DNA of 27,479 nucleotides from Clostridia bacterium (GTDB lineage Bacteria > Bacillota_E > RBS10-35 > JAJYVN01): assembly GCA_027335515.1 (NCBI GenBank), contig DAHWHT010000110.1:1-27479 (forward strand), read 5' to 3'. How positions within the stretch are numbered: position 1 is the first letter of the stretch; each line of letters begins with the position of its first letter. This document shows, one piece after another, positions 13,437 through 20,646 of this stretch. The notes beneath the pieces were generated by a model, which searched no databases, was not told where the DNA came from, and saw nothing but the letters and a program-made list of their open reading frames with translations. The position numbers and the translations under genes are program-made.

Positions 13437-15215
13437 ATGCACCAGGGCGGAGGTTTGCGGCGGACGAAGATCGTGGCGACGATTGGACCGGCGAGTGAGA
13501 GCCCCGGCATGCTCGCGGCATTGTGTGCGGCGGGTATGGATGTGGCCCGCCTCAATCTGTCGCACGGCGGCAGGGAGGCGTTCGAAAGGCGGCTGCACAC
13601 CGTTTTGGCGGCCCGGGATGCGGCGGTCGACCGCCCACTGGGCGTTCTGGTCGATACCCGTGGCCCCGAGGTGCGGATCGGCGCCTTTGCCGACGGCAGC
13701 GTTGCGTTGGAGCCGGGGCAGCGCTTTTGGCTGTATCCCACGCCGCGTCCGGGCGACGCCGGCGGGGTGGGGGTCAACGATCCGGGTCTGGCGCGGGACG
13801 TGCGCCCGGGCCAACAGGTGCTGTTGGACGACGGCAACCTGACCCTGCGCTGCATCGAGGTGCGCGACGGGGCCATCGTCTGTGAGGTTGAGGTGGGCGG
13901 GACGCTGCTGTCGGGCAAGAAGGTCAACCTTCCAGGTATTGAGCTGGACATGCCCGCCCTGCAGCCCGACGACGTGGAAGACATCCGCTTGGCCGCGCGG
14001 CTTGGCGCCGATTTTGTGGCCGCTTCCTTTGTCCGCAGCGCCGAGGACGTCTTTGCGGTCCGGCGGCTGCTGGAGGAGTGCGGCTGCGCCAGCGGACGCG
14101 TGCAGGTGATCAGCAAGATCGAGACGCAACAGGGGGTTGCGCACGCCGAGGAGATCCTGCGCGCTTCCGACGGCCTGATGGTCGCGCGCGGCGACCTTGG
14201 GGTGGAGATGCCGGCCGAAGAGGTCCCCCTGGTGCAGAAAGAGCTGATCCGCAAGTGTCTGGACGCCGGCAAGCCGGTGATCACGGCGACGCAGATGCTG
14301 GAGTCCATGGTCAGCCACAATCGCCCCACGCGCGCCGAGGCGTCCGACGTGGCCAACGCCATCTTCGACGGTTCCGATGCGGTCATGCTGTCGGCGGAGA
14401 CGGCGGTCGGCCGCTATCCGCTCGATGCGGTCCGCACCATGGCGCGCATTGCCGAGCGGACGGAGCAGGCGTTGCCGTTCCGCGAGATGCTGGCGCGCCG
14501 CGCCGCCGCATCCGGGACGACGGTCACCGACGCCATCAGCTACGCCACCGCCGTTGCGGCGCAGAACCTCGCGGCGGCGGCCATCCTGACGGTGACCGAG
14601 ACGGGGCTCACGGCACGCGCGGTGGCGAAGTATCGGCCGCGCAACCCCATCCTGGCCATGACGGCGCGGCCGGAGGTGGTCCGGCACCTGAGCGTCGTTT
14701 GGGGTGTTCTTCCCGTGGCCTCGGCGCGGGACACCACGACGGAACGGACCCTTGAGCGGGCGGTCGGCGCCGCCCTCGATCGCGGTGTCATCCAGCAGGG
14801 GGACCTGGTGGTCATCACGGCCGGAGCGCCGGGCGTGGTGCACGGCAGCACCAACATGCTGAAGGTGCTGACGGTGGGGGACGTGGTGTTGCGAGGCACC
14901 GGCATGGGCGCCAAGGCGGTGACCGCGCCCGCCGCCCTGGCGCGGGGCGTCGACGACATCGCCACCGCCCAGCCCGGCGACATCGTCGTGCTGGTGGACG
15001 GGGGCGAGATGTGGCTGCCGCTGGTCGAGCGGGCCGGGGCGGTGATCACGGAGGACCTGAGCCAGACCTCTCCGGTCGCCCTGCGCAGTCTGGCACTGGG
15101 CGTCCCGCTGGTGGTCGGGGTCATCGGTGCGACCGAGCGGGTGCACACGGGCGAGATCCTCACGGTCGACGCCCGGCGCGGCCTTTGTTATCGCGGCAAG
15201 GCGCAGGTGCCCTGA
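13437..15215 (+). CDS. pyk: Pyruvate kinase with C-terminal PEP-utiliser-like swivel domain
   Basis: Converts phosphoenolpyruvate and ADP to pyruvate and ATP. The catalytic barrel shows T-K-I-V-A-T-I-G-P-A-S, A-R-L-N-L-S-H-G, D-T-R-G-P-E-V-R-I-G (Arg where most have Lys), V-I-S-K-I-E-T with the catalytic Lys, V-A-R-G-D-L-G-V-E and I-T-A-T-Q-M-L-E-S-M. The 592 residues exceed the usual 470 because a C-terminal swivel domain follows (about 500-592: G-E-I-L-T-V-D-A-R-R-G-L-C-Y-R-G). Bacillus-type enzymes share this domain. The phospho-His signature T-S-H-A-A is T-S-P-V-A here, so the domain cannot carry phosphate and is structural or regulatory. ATG 13437 is chosen; TTG 13455 is possible. The gene lies 168 bases after pfkA, so a separate promoter is possible. 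Confidence 0.94.
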   Translation: MHQGGGLRRTKIVATIGPASESPGMLAALCAAGMDVARLNLSHGGREAFERRLHTVLAARDAAVDRPLGVLVDTRGPEVRIGAFADGSVALEPGQRFWLYPTPRPGDAGGVGVNDPGLARDVRPGQQVLLDDGNLTLRCIEVRDGAIVCEVEVGGTLLSGKKVNLPGIELDMPALQPDDVEDIRLAARLGADFVAASFVRSAEDVFAVRRLLEECGCASGRVQVISKIETQQGVAHAEEILRASDGLMVARGDLGVEMPAEEVPLVQKELIRKCLDAGKPVITATQMLESMVSHNRPTRAEASDVANAIFDGSDAVMLSAETAVGRYPLDAVRTMARIAERTEQALPFREMLARRAAASGTTVTDAISYATAVAAQNLAAAAILTVTETGLTARAVAKYRPRNPILAMTARPEVVRHLSVVWGVLPVASARDTTTERTLERAVGAALDRGVIQQGDLVVITAGAPGVVHGSTNMLKVLTVGDVVLRGTGMGAKAVTAPAALARGVDDIATAQPGDIVVLVDGGEMWLPLVERAGAVITEDLSQTSPVALRSLALGVPLVVGVIGATERVHTGEILTVDARRGLCYRGKAQVP

Positions 15216-15261
15216 CGGCGCCGCGCGGGCCGGCAACGGTGCCCCTGGCCGTGGTCGTGCC

Positions 15262-16779
15262 TCAGGCGGGTGGGTCGGCGGACACGGCCAGGGCCCGCGC
15301 AAAGCACTTGCGGAAGTCCGCACTGAGCGCGGCGACCGCCTGACCCTGGCTGGGGCGGCCGGGGCCAATGCGGACGGCGGACGGCAGGATGGTGAGTTGC
15401 AGGGGCAGTGCGTCGCAGAGGCAATCGCGGTCCAGGGCGTGGGCGAGGGCGGCGGTCACGCCCATGGCCTCGGCCAGACGCACATCCTCGGGCGTGAGCA
15501 GGCTCGCATACGGCGCGAGGGCGGCGCGCAGGCGCCCGGCGCTTTCGAATCCCGCCGCCGCCGCCAGGATGAGCCGTTCGCGGTGGTCGACTCCGAAGAT
15601 GCGGCCCTCGCGCAGCAGGTAGAAGGTGTGGCGCGGCCAGTCGTAATAGCCCAGCGCGGTGCCGGTCTCCCGCAGCCGCGCGGCAACGGGCGCCAGTCGC
15701 GCGAGGTCTGCGGGTGCGGCGACCAGCGGCGCCAGACCGGACCAAAGCGCATCCGCGACGGCGGCGAGCCGATCGGCGCGCGCGGGCGGGACGCCGTGCA
15801 GGTGCTCCAGGTTGCGCGCGCTCGCCCCCAGCACATCGGCGAATAGGTGTCCCGGCCGATCGGCCAGCACGTGGCGGTAGAAGAGGCCTTCCCGCAGCCC
15901 ACTGCCGCTCACGACCAGGCGCCGGGGCCGCAGATGGTCGACGACCCATGCGAGGATCGCGGCGCCGGCGGCCATCAGGTCGGCGCGATCGGCCGACATG
16001 CCGGAAAGGCGCAGGCGCTCGCGGGTGGACATGCCTGCAAGACGCTGCGCCATCGTCGCGACGCGCGCCGGGTCCAGGGAGTAGTGGTGGGTGAGGCTCA
16101 GCGGGTAGCGGCGCTCGCGGCGGTCGAGCTTGGCCAGGGCGCGCACCGTGCCGCCCAGTCCGACGAGGGTGGCTCCGGGCTCAGGGGTGGGCCAGGCGCC
16201 AGCGGGCGCCGCGGCGGCCAGCGTTGCTGCGAGGGTCCGGTCGAGCTCGCGGACGGCTCCCGCAGGGGCCCGGTCTTCCAACTGGAAGCGGCGGGCGGCG
16301 TTCACGGCGCCCAGGGGCAGGCTGACGCTGCCCTGGGCGCGGCGCCCCCGGAAGCGCGTCAGTTCGGTGCTGGCGCCGCCGATGTCCACGAGCCAGCCGT
16401 CGGCTTCGGCGAGGGTGTTGAGCGCGCCGATCAGTCCGAGTTCGGCTTCCTGCGTGCCGCTGAGCAATGAGATCGGAATGCCGGTCTGCTCCCGGACGGC
16501 GGTCAGCAGCGCGGCCCCGTCGGTGGCGGCACGCACCGCGGCCGTTCCCACGGCCAGCCAGCGGCGCACGCCCCAATCGGCGCCGATGGCCGCGAAGCCG
16601 CGCACGACCGCCACCGTGGCCGCGGTGGTTTCGGGGCCGAGGCTGCCGTCGGGGGAGAGGCGCGCCGCCAGGCGCAGGACGGCCTTTTCTTCGTGGCGGA
16701 CCCGGTAGGCGCCGTCCGGGCGCAGTTCGACAATGGAGAGCCGGACGGTGTTGCTGCCGAGGTCGATGATGCCGAGCGT
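15262..16779 (-). CDS. ppx: Ppx/GppA family exopolyphosphatase/pppGpp phosphatase
   Basis: About 505 residues. The ASKHA-fold phosphate loops are I-I-D-L-G-S-N-T-V-R-L and L-V-D-I-G-G-A-S-T-E-L, with A-V-G-T-A-A-V-R-A-A between them and L-V-G-L-G-G-T-V-R-A-L after. M-S-A-D-R-A-D-L-M-A-A-G and S-G-S-G-L-R-E-G complete the core. A helical C-terminal region (about 310-505) matches the position of the usual HD-like domain. The family hydrolyses polyphosphate ends or pppGpp. The start is uncertain. SD GGGGGGAGGA (16792-16783) is followed by no ATG, GTG or TTG; ACG 16779, CTC 16776 and ATC 16770 are the in-frame codons before I-D-L-G-S-N-T. A CTG at 16815 overlaps the upstream stop as CTGA. The gene is last of a five-gene run and converges on pyk. 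Confidence 0.9.
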   Translation of the reverse strand, partial: TLGIIDLGSNTVRLSIVELRPDGAYRVRHEEKAVLRLAARLSPDGSLGPETTAATVAVVRGFAAIGADWGVRRWLAVGTAAVRAATDGAALLTAVREQTGIPISLLSGTQEAELGLIGALNTLAEADGWLVDIGGASTELTRFRGRRAQGSVSLPLGAVNAARRFQLEDRAPAGAVRELDRTLAATLAAAAPAGAWPTPEPGATLVGLGGTVRALAKLDRRERRYPLSLTHHYSLDPARVATMAQRLAGMSTRERLRLSGMSADRADLMAAGAAILAWVVDHLRPRRLVVSGSGLREGLFYRHVLADRPGHLFADVLGASARNLEHLHGVPPARADRLAAVADALWSGLAPLVAAPADLARLAPVAARLRETGTALGYYDWPRHTFYLLREGRIFGVDHRERLILAAAAGFESAGRLRAALAPYASLLTPEDVRLAEAMGVTAALAHALDRDCLCDALPLQLTILPSAVRIGPGRPSQGQAVAALSADFRKCFARALAVSADPPA

Positions 16780-16811
16780 GGGTCCTCCCCCCCTGCGGTG
16801 GATTGGGTGAT

Positions 16812-17453
16812 TCAGGCGCTGGCGCTGGCGGAAAACACGACCGGGACGGCGAACACCTGGGCGAACAGCCGGGCCTTGCGCTCCAGCGTGCGGCTGTCCG
16901 GTCGCAGCGGGAGTCCGGCGACGCGCAGTTGAACCCGTCCGCCGGTCATCTGTATCTTGGCCAGACGCGCGCTGGAGTCGTGGCTGTAGTCCAAGCCGTC
17001 CGCCACGCGCAGCAGGGCCGCCAGGGCCTGCGCGCTGCGGGCCCTGCTGCGCGGCCAGTCGCGCGGTGCCGGCCGCGGCCGCTTGCGGTGGTTGCCCGCG
17101 ATCAGGGCCAGGCAGCGGCGCCACGGCTCCGGGTAGGGGTGCAGCAGGCCGTCCTGCAGGATCAGGTAGCGGCTGTGGCGGTGGTGGCGGCGGGCCTGGA
17201 CGAAGTAGCCGATATCGTGCAGCAGCGCGGCGTGCCCGAGCAGCACGGCCCACGCCGGGTCCAGCCCGTGCAGGCGCTGGAGGCCCACGAACAGGCCCTG
17301 GGACAGTTTGGCGACCTGCTCGGCGTGGGCCGCGTCGTACCCATACTTTTCGCCGACGGCCCGCACGGCCGGCGTGAACCTCGACAGGTCGGGCGGGCAC
17401 TCGGGTCGCGCGGCCGGGGCCGGGCGCTGCAGGCGGGCGTCAGCCATCCGCAT
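16812..17453 (-). CDS. HD-domain phosphohydrolase-like protein (Ppx C-terminal type)
   Basis: The 213-residue protein contains H-A-E-Q-V-A-K-L-S-Q-G-L-F (first His), H-A-A-L-L-H-D-I-G-Y-F-V (the HD pair), R-R-H-H-R-H-S-R-Y-L-I and A-D-G-L-D-Y-S-H (last Asp). This is the layout of the HD domain fused to Ppx in enteric bacteria (H-A-x-x-V-x-x-L-A). Here it is a separate gene placed just before ppx, so the two products may form one functional unit. HD proteins hydrolyse phosphoesters, often nucleotides. ATG 17453 overlaps the end of the upstream kinase gene by 14 bases, a sign of translational coupling; ATG 17447 is an alternative. The end (16812) is 33 bases before the listed ppx start. Confidence 0.83.
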   Translation of the reverse strand: MRMADARLQRPAPAARPECPPDLSRFTPAVRAVGEKYGYDAAHAEQVAKLSQGLFVGLQRLHGLDPAWAVLLGHAALLHDIGYFVQARRHHRHSRYLILQDGLLHPYPEPWRRCLALIAGNHRKRPRPAPRDWPRSRARSAQALAALLRVADGLDYSHDSSARLAKIQMTGGRVQLRVAGLPLRPDSRTLERKARLFAQVFAVPVVFSASASA

Positions 17454-18129
17454 CCACCGCCGGCGTCGTCAGCAGCGGCATCAGGGCCTGGCGCAGGGCC
17501 GCCTGGATCGTGTCGGCTGCGCCGTCGGCCGGGATCGTTTGCCAACCGTCGCCAAGGGGCGCCCCGAGTTGGCGCTGGCTGCGGTCGAGCAGCTCCTGAT
17601 AACGCAGGAAGCTGCGCAGGGGGTCGCCACCCAGGCCCAGGTCGCGGCCGGCTTCGATGAAGGACGGCATGCCCCGTTTGGCGATGGCGCGGGCCAGCCG
17701 CACCCGGGTGGATGTCTGCAGGTACAGGGTGCGGTCGGGCGTCGGCGCAAGGGGTAGGATGGCGCGCAGCCAGTCGGGGTTGGCGCCCCGCAGGCTGCAG
17801 CGCGCCATCGCCGTTGCCACCCAGCGGTCGGCGACCACGGCAAAGCCGGCGTCGAGCGCTGCGGTGATGCGTTGCTCCACCTGGTCGTGCAGGTCCGCCG
17901 CATACAGCAGCGCCAGGGCGTGCACCCCGGATTCCGGCGCCGCGCGCCAGGCCTGCAGCGCCTGCTGCGTCAGCTTCGAGCGGCCGATGCCGACGTGCAC
18001 GGCGGGCCACCCGAGTTCTTCCAGCCAGGGCAGCAGGTCATGCACCTGGGTGGAGCGGCCGGCGCCGTCGCCGCCCTCGATCACAAAGAAGCGACCCCTG
18101 CGGGTCCGCGTTTCGGCTGCCGTTGCCAT
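17440..18129 (-). CDS. Thymidylate-kinase-like protein with altered P-loop
   Basis: The 229-residue P-loop kinase fold begins F-F-V-I-E-G-G-D-G-A-G-R-S-T-Q (Walker A about 19-27). The invariant Lys is replaced by Arg25. Other TMK-like parts are present: V-V-A-D-R-W-V-A-T-A-M-A-R (DRX motif), the dTMP-type central helices, and F-I-E-A-G-R-D-L-G-L-G-G-D-P-L-R-S-F in the lid region, also seen in its neighbour. Canonical TMK makes dTDP from dTMP. The Lys-to-Arg change often cripples phosphoryl transfer, so this protein may be a regulatory or binding partner of the adjacent kinase, or use a different donor. ATG 18129 is the first start after a weak SD. It overlaps the HD gene downstream. Confidence 0.78.
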   Translation of the reverse strand: MATAAETRTRRGRFFVIEGGDGAGRSTQVHDLLPWLEELGWPAVHVGIGRSKLTQQALQAWRAAPESGVHALALLYAADLHDQVEQRITAALDAGFAVVADRWVATAMARCSLRGANPDWLRAILPLAPTPDRTLYLQTSTRVRLARAIAKRGMPSFIEAGRDLGLGGDPLRSFLRYQELLDRSQRQLGAPLGDGWQTIPADGAADTIQAALRQALMPLLTTPAVDADG

Positions 18130-18187
18130 TTGCCGCCGGGCGCGCCGGCGTCCCCCCTTTCTGCGTCGGGGCCAGGCCGGGCCCGGC

Positions 18188-18925
18188 TCACTGCCGCGGC
18201 AGGACCACGTCGGATGTTCGTGGCTGTCGTTCCAGGATGTCCGCGAGCAGACGGCGCAACTCGGCCTGCTGTCTGGCGACCGGGGCCAGGCCGTCCAGGA
18301 CGGCGAGTTCGCCGCGCTGGACCATCGCTTCGTAGTGCGCTTGCACCCGGCGCTGAAACATGCCAAAGCTGACCGGCGGGTCGGGGTCCAGATGCAGGTC
18401 GCTGCCCGCCTCGTAGTATCGGAGGCGGTGGCGCCCGGAGAGAATGCGCGAAACGGCCTCATCGACCGGAACGCGGAAGTAGACGGCCAGGTGCGGCTGC
18501 GGCGCGAACGCATAGGTCTGGCGCAACCATTGGAGATCCAGCGAGCGCGCCTGGTCCCGGGCGAAGGCGGTCGGCGCCCAGCGGTCGGCCAGCACGAGTT
18601 GGCCGGCGCGCAGCCGCGGCAGGACATCGCGTTCCAGGCGGACGGCGAGGTCGGCGGCGTGGAGCAACGAGAAGGTCGTCGGCGTCAGGGTGCGGTCCCG
18701 CTTGGCTCGCTTGAGGGTGCGATGGACCAACTCCGAGGAGTTCCACGCCGTCAGATACACCGCGTGGCCGCGCGCCTGGAGCCACTGCGCCAGCATGCGC
18801 AACTGCGTACTTTTTCCAGACCCGTCGATGCCCTCGACCGCAATCAGCCGGCCCGGATACCGGGCCGGCCGTGGGTACAAAGGGGAGACAGGGGCCGCCT
18901 GCGGGGCGTGAACGCGATCGCTCAT
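18188..18925 (-). CDS. Thymidylate-kinase-like protein with intact P-loop
   Basis: The 245-residue protein has Walker A E-G-I-D-G-S-G-K-S-T-Q (31-41, Lys38) and L-V-L-A-D-R-W-A-P-T-A-F-A-R-D (DRX motif). L-R-Y-Y-E-A-G-S-D-L-H-L-D-P-D-P follows, then F-Q-R-R-V-Q-A-H-Y, the segment that positions the acceptor in a TMK subgroup known from Gram-positives. It starts with about 25 Pro-rich residues ahead of the fold. dTMP kinase activity is plausible but not certain, since the genome may hold a canonical tmk elsewhere. The paralogue with the Arg P-loop follows 58 bases downstream and the Fe-S carrier gene lies 33 bases upstream, so all share one transcript. ATG 18925 has only a weak GGCGGGG SD. Confidence 0.83.
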   Translation of the reverse strand: MSDRVHAPQAAPVSPLYPRPARYPGRLIAVEGIDGSGKSTQLRMLAQWLQARGHAVYLTAWNSSELVHRTLKRAKRDRTLTPTTFSLLHAADLAVRLERDVLPRLRAGQLVLADRWAPTAFARDQARSLDLQWLRQTYAFAPQPHLAVYFRVPVDEAVSRILSGRHRLRYYEAGSDLHLDPDPPVSFGMFQRRVQAHYEAMVQRGELAVLDGLAPVARQQAELRRLLADILERQPRTSDVVLPRQ

Positions 18926-18958
18926 GCCCCGCCGCCATTCGCCGAGGGCCGCGCCGAT

Positions 18959-19321
18959 TTAGTGACCGCAGCCACAGGCGTGGGGCGCACCCCCGCCGTC
19001 CTTGCTGCGGAAGGACTGTCCGCAGCCGCACGTGGACGCGGCGTTCGGGTTCGTGATGGTAAAACCGCCGCCCATCAGCGCCTCGGAATAGTCCACTTCG
19101 GCACCATCCATGTGCGTCGCACTCATGGGATCGAGCACAACGCGCACGCCACCCTGCTCGAAGACCTGGTCTTCGTCTGAGGGACTGTCCCACGCCATGC
19201 CGTAGTTGTAGCCGCGGCAACCGCCGGCCGTGATGTAGATGCGCAGTCCCAAATCGTCGCGCTTCTTCTGATCCAGCAGGTCGCGCACCTTGCTGGCCGC
19301 CTTAGGCGTCAGGGTCACCAA
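18959..19321 (-). CDS. erpA: A-type iron-sulfur cluster carrier (IscA/ErpA/HesB family)
   Basis: The 120-residue protein delivers Fe-S clusters to apo-enzymes. The three ligand cysteines are Cys35 in G-G-C-R-G-Y-N-Y-G-M and Cys98/Cys100 in T-C-G-C-G-Q-S-F. M-G-G-G-F-T-I-T-N-P-N-A is also typical. The tail is unusual: 20 residues after the family end carry a second C-G-C-G-H (116-120). TTG 19321 is chosen because a run of eight G (19331-19338) ends nine bases upstream; GTG 19318 is nearly equivalent. It heads the run toward the kinases and ppx, divergent from mutY, itself an Fe-S enzyme. The symbol could equally be iscA; the subgroup cannot be fixed by eye. Confidence 0.9.
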   Translation of the reverse strand: MVTLTPKAASKVRDLLDQKKRDDLGLRIYITAGGCRGYNYGMAWDSPSDEDQVFEQGGVRVVLDPMSATHMDGAEVDYSEALMGGGFTITNPNAASTCGCGQSFRSKDGGGAPHACGCGH

Positions 19322-19368
19322 CGACGCCACCCCCCCCGTGCGGACCGCCGTGCGGCGTCCGCGCCGCC

Positions 19369-19398
19369 AGTATACGAAGGCGGGCGGCAGCGAAGCAA
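19369..19398 (-). promoter_or_regulatory. Sigma-A-like promoter of the Fe-S carrier/kinase/ppx run
   Basis: The minus strand carries TTGCTT (19398-19393), 18 bases, then TATACT (19374-19369). This is a good housekeeping match and the best promoter in the window. It predicts a start near 19362 and a leader of about 40 bases with the poly-G SD. Confidence 0.55.
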
Positions 19399-19506
19399 GA
19401 CCGGCAGGCGGAGATCGTTTTGAGTGGAGGGCCATCCTGGCAGCGTGGGCGTCCGCGCGGCAGGTGGCGGCGGCGGCGGCGCGAAGCGGGGCCGCACAGG
19501 GGGGGG

Positions 19507-20610
19507 GTGGCGTCCGCGTCGCCCGAGCGTCTTTCCGAGGTCCAGCGGCGCCTGCTGGCGTGGTTTCGCGGGCATGCCCGCGACCTGCCGTTCCGCCGGG
19601 ACCGAAGCCCCTACCGGGTCCTGGTCGCCGAAATGATGCTGCAGCAAACGCAGGCGGCGACGGTCGGGCCGTACCTGGAGCGTTTTTGCGCGCGCTTTCC
19701 GACCCCGCAGGCCCTGGCCGCGGCCCCGCTGCAGGAGGTGCTGACGCTGTGGCAGGGGCTCGGCTACTACCGTCGGGCGCGCTACCTGCACGCCGCCGCC
19801 GGGCAGATCGTGCGCGAGCATGGCGGGGTGGTGCCGTCCGGCCTGGCGGACTTGCGGCGCCTTCCCGGCGTTGGCCCATACATGGCCGCGGCGGTGGCCA
19901 GCTTTGCCTTTGGCCGCGACGAACCGGCGGTGGACGCCAATGCCCGCCGGGTGTTGGCCCGTGTCGCCGGGGTGGAGCGCCTGGATGACGCGCTCGCCCG
20001 GATGTTTGTGCCGGCGGGCCAGGGGGCCGCGTGGAACGAGGCGGTGATGGACCTGGGAGCCCTGGTCTGCCTGCCGCGCGCGCCGAGGTGCGGGCGATGC
20101 CCGCTGCTTTGCTGCTGTGGCGCGCAGGCCGACGGCCGCACGGCGGAACTGCCGGCCCGGCGGCCACGGCCGCCGCGGCCGAGCGTCCCGGTCCTCCTGC
20201 TGGCCGTGCGCGATGCCGCCGGCCGCTTCGGCTTGGAGCGGCGGCCGGAGACGGGGCTCTTGGCGGGCATGTGGAGCTTTCCCATTCTGGAGGCCGAAGG
20301 CGGCGAGGTCGATCCGGCGGCCGCGGCGGCGGGTCGGGGGATCCGCCTGGGATCGGTGCGGGCCCTGGAGCCGTTTCGCCACGTCTTTACCCACCGGGTC
20401 TGGGAGGTCCAGCCCTTCGCGGCGGAGGGCGAAGGGGATCTGTATTGGGCTGCGTCCGCGGATCTGCAACACCTGCCCATTGCCGGCCCGAGCGTGCCTG
20501 TCCTGCGCCGACTGGCGGCAGGAGCGTCGCGGCAGGGCTGCGAAGGTGACGGCGGATATCCATCGGCTGGATCGCGCGACGGCCCGCCAACGTCACGGGC
20601 GCGGCGCTGA
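19507..20610 (+). CDS. mutY: A/G-specific adenine DNA glycosylase
   Basis: Removes adenine mispaired with 8-oxoguanine in base-excision repair. The 367-residue protein has the full layout. L-V-A-E-M-M-L-Q-Q-T-Q carries the catalytic Glu. The helix-hairpin-helix is L-P-G-V-G-P-Y-M-A-A-A-V, and V-D-A-N-A-R-R-V-L-A-R-V holds the catalytic Asp. The 4Fe-4S ligands follow as C-x6-C-x2-C-x5-C in the segment CLPRAPRCGRCPLLCCC. The C-terminal NUDIX-like domain that reads 8-oxoG contains G-L-L-A-G-M-W-S-F-P and F-T-H-R-V-W-E-V. The start is GTG 19507, directly after a run of G; the open frame upstream is Arg-rich shadow. It is divergent from the Fe-S carrier gene and 36 bases ahead of acs. Confidence 0.95.
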   Translation: MASASPERLSEVQRRLLAWFRGHARDLPFRRDRSPYRVLVAEMMLQQTQAATVGPYLERFCARFPTPQALAAAPLQEVLTLWQGLGYYRRARYLHAAAGQIVREHGGVVPSGLADLRRLPGVGPYMAAAVASFAFGRDEPAVDANARRVLARVAGVERLDDALARMFVPAGQGAAWNEAVMDLGALVCLPRAPRCGRCPLLCCCGAQADGRTAELPARRPRPPRPSVPVLLLAVRDAAGRFGLERRPETGLLAGMWSFPILEAEGGEVDPAAAAAGRGIRLGSVRALEPFRHVFTHRVWEVQPFAAEGEGDLYWAASADLQHLPIAGPSVPVLRRLAAGASRQGCEGDGGYPSAGSRDGPPTSRARR

Positions 20611-20646
20611 ACCGGACCGGTTTGGTAAGGACGGGGGCGGTGTCGG

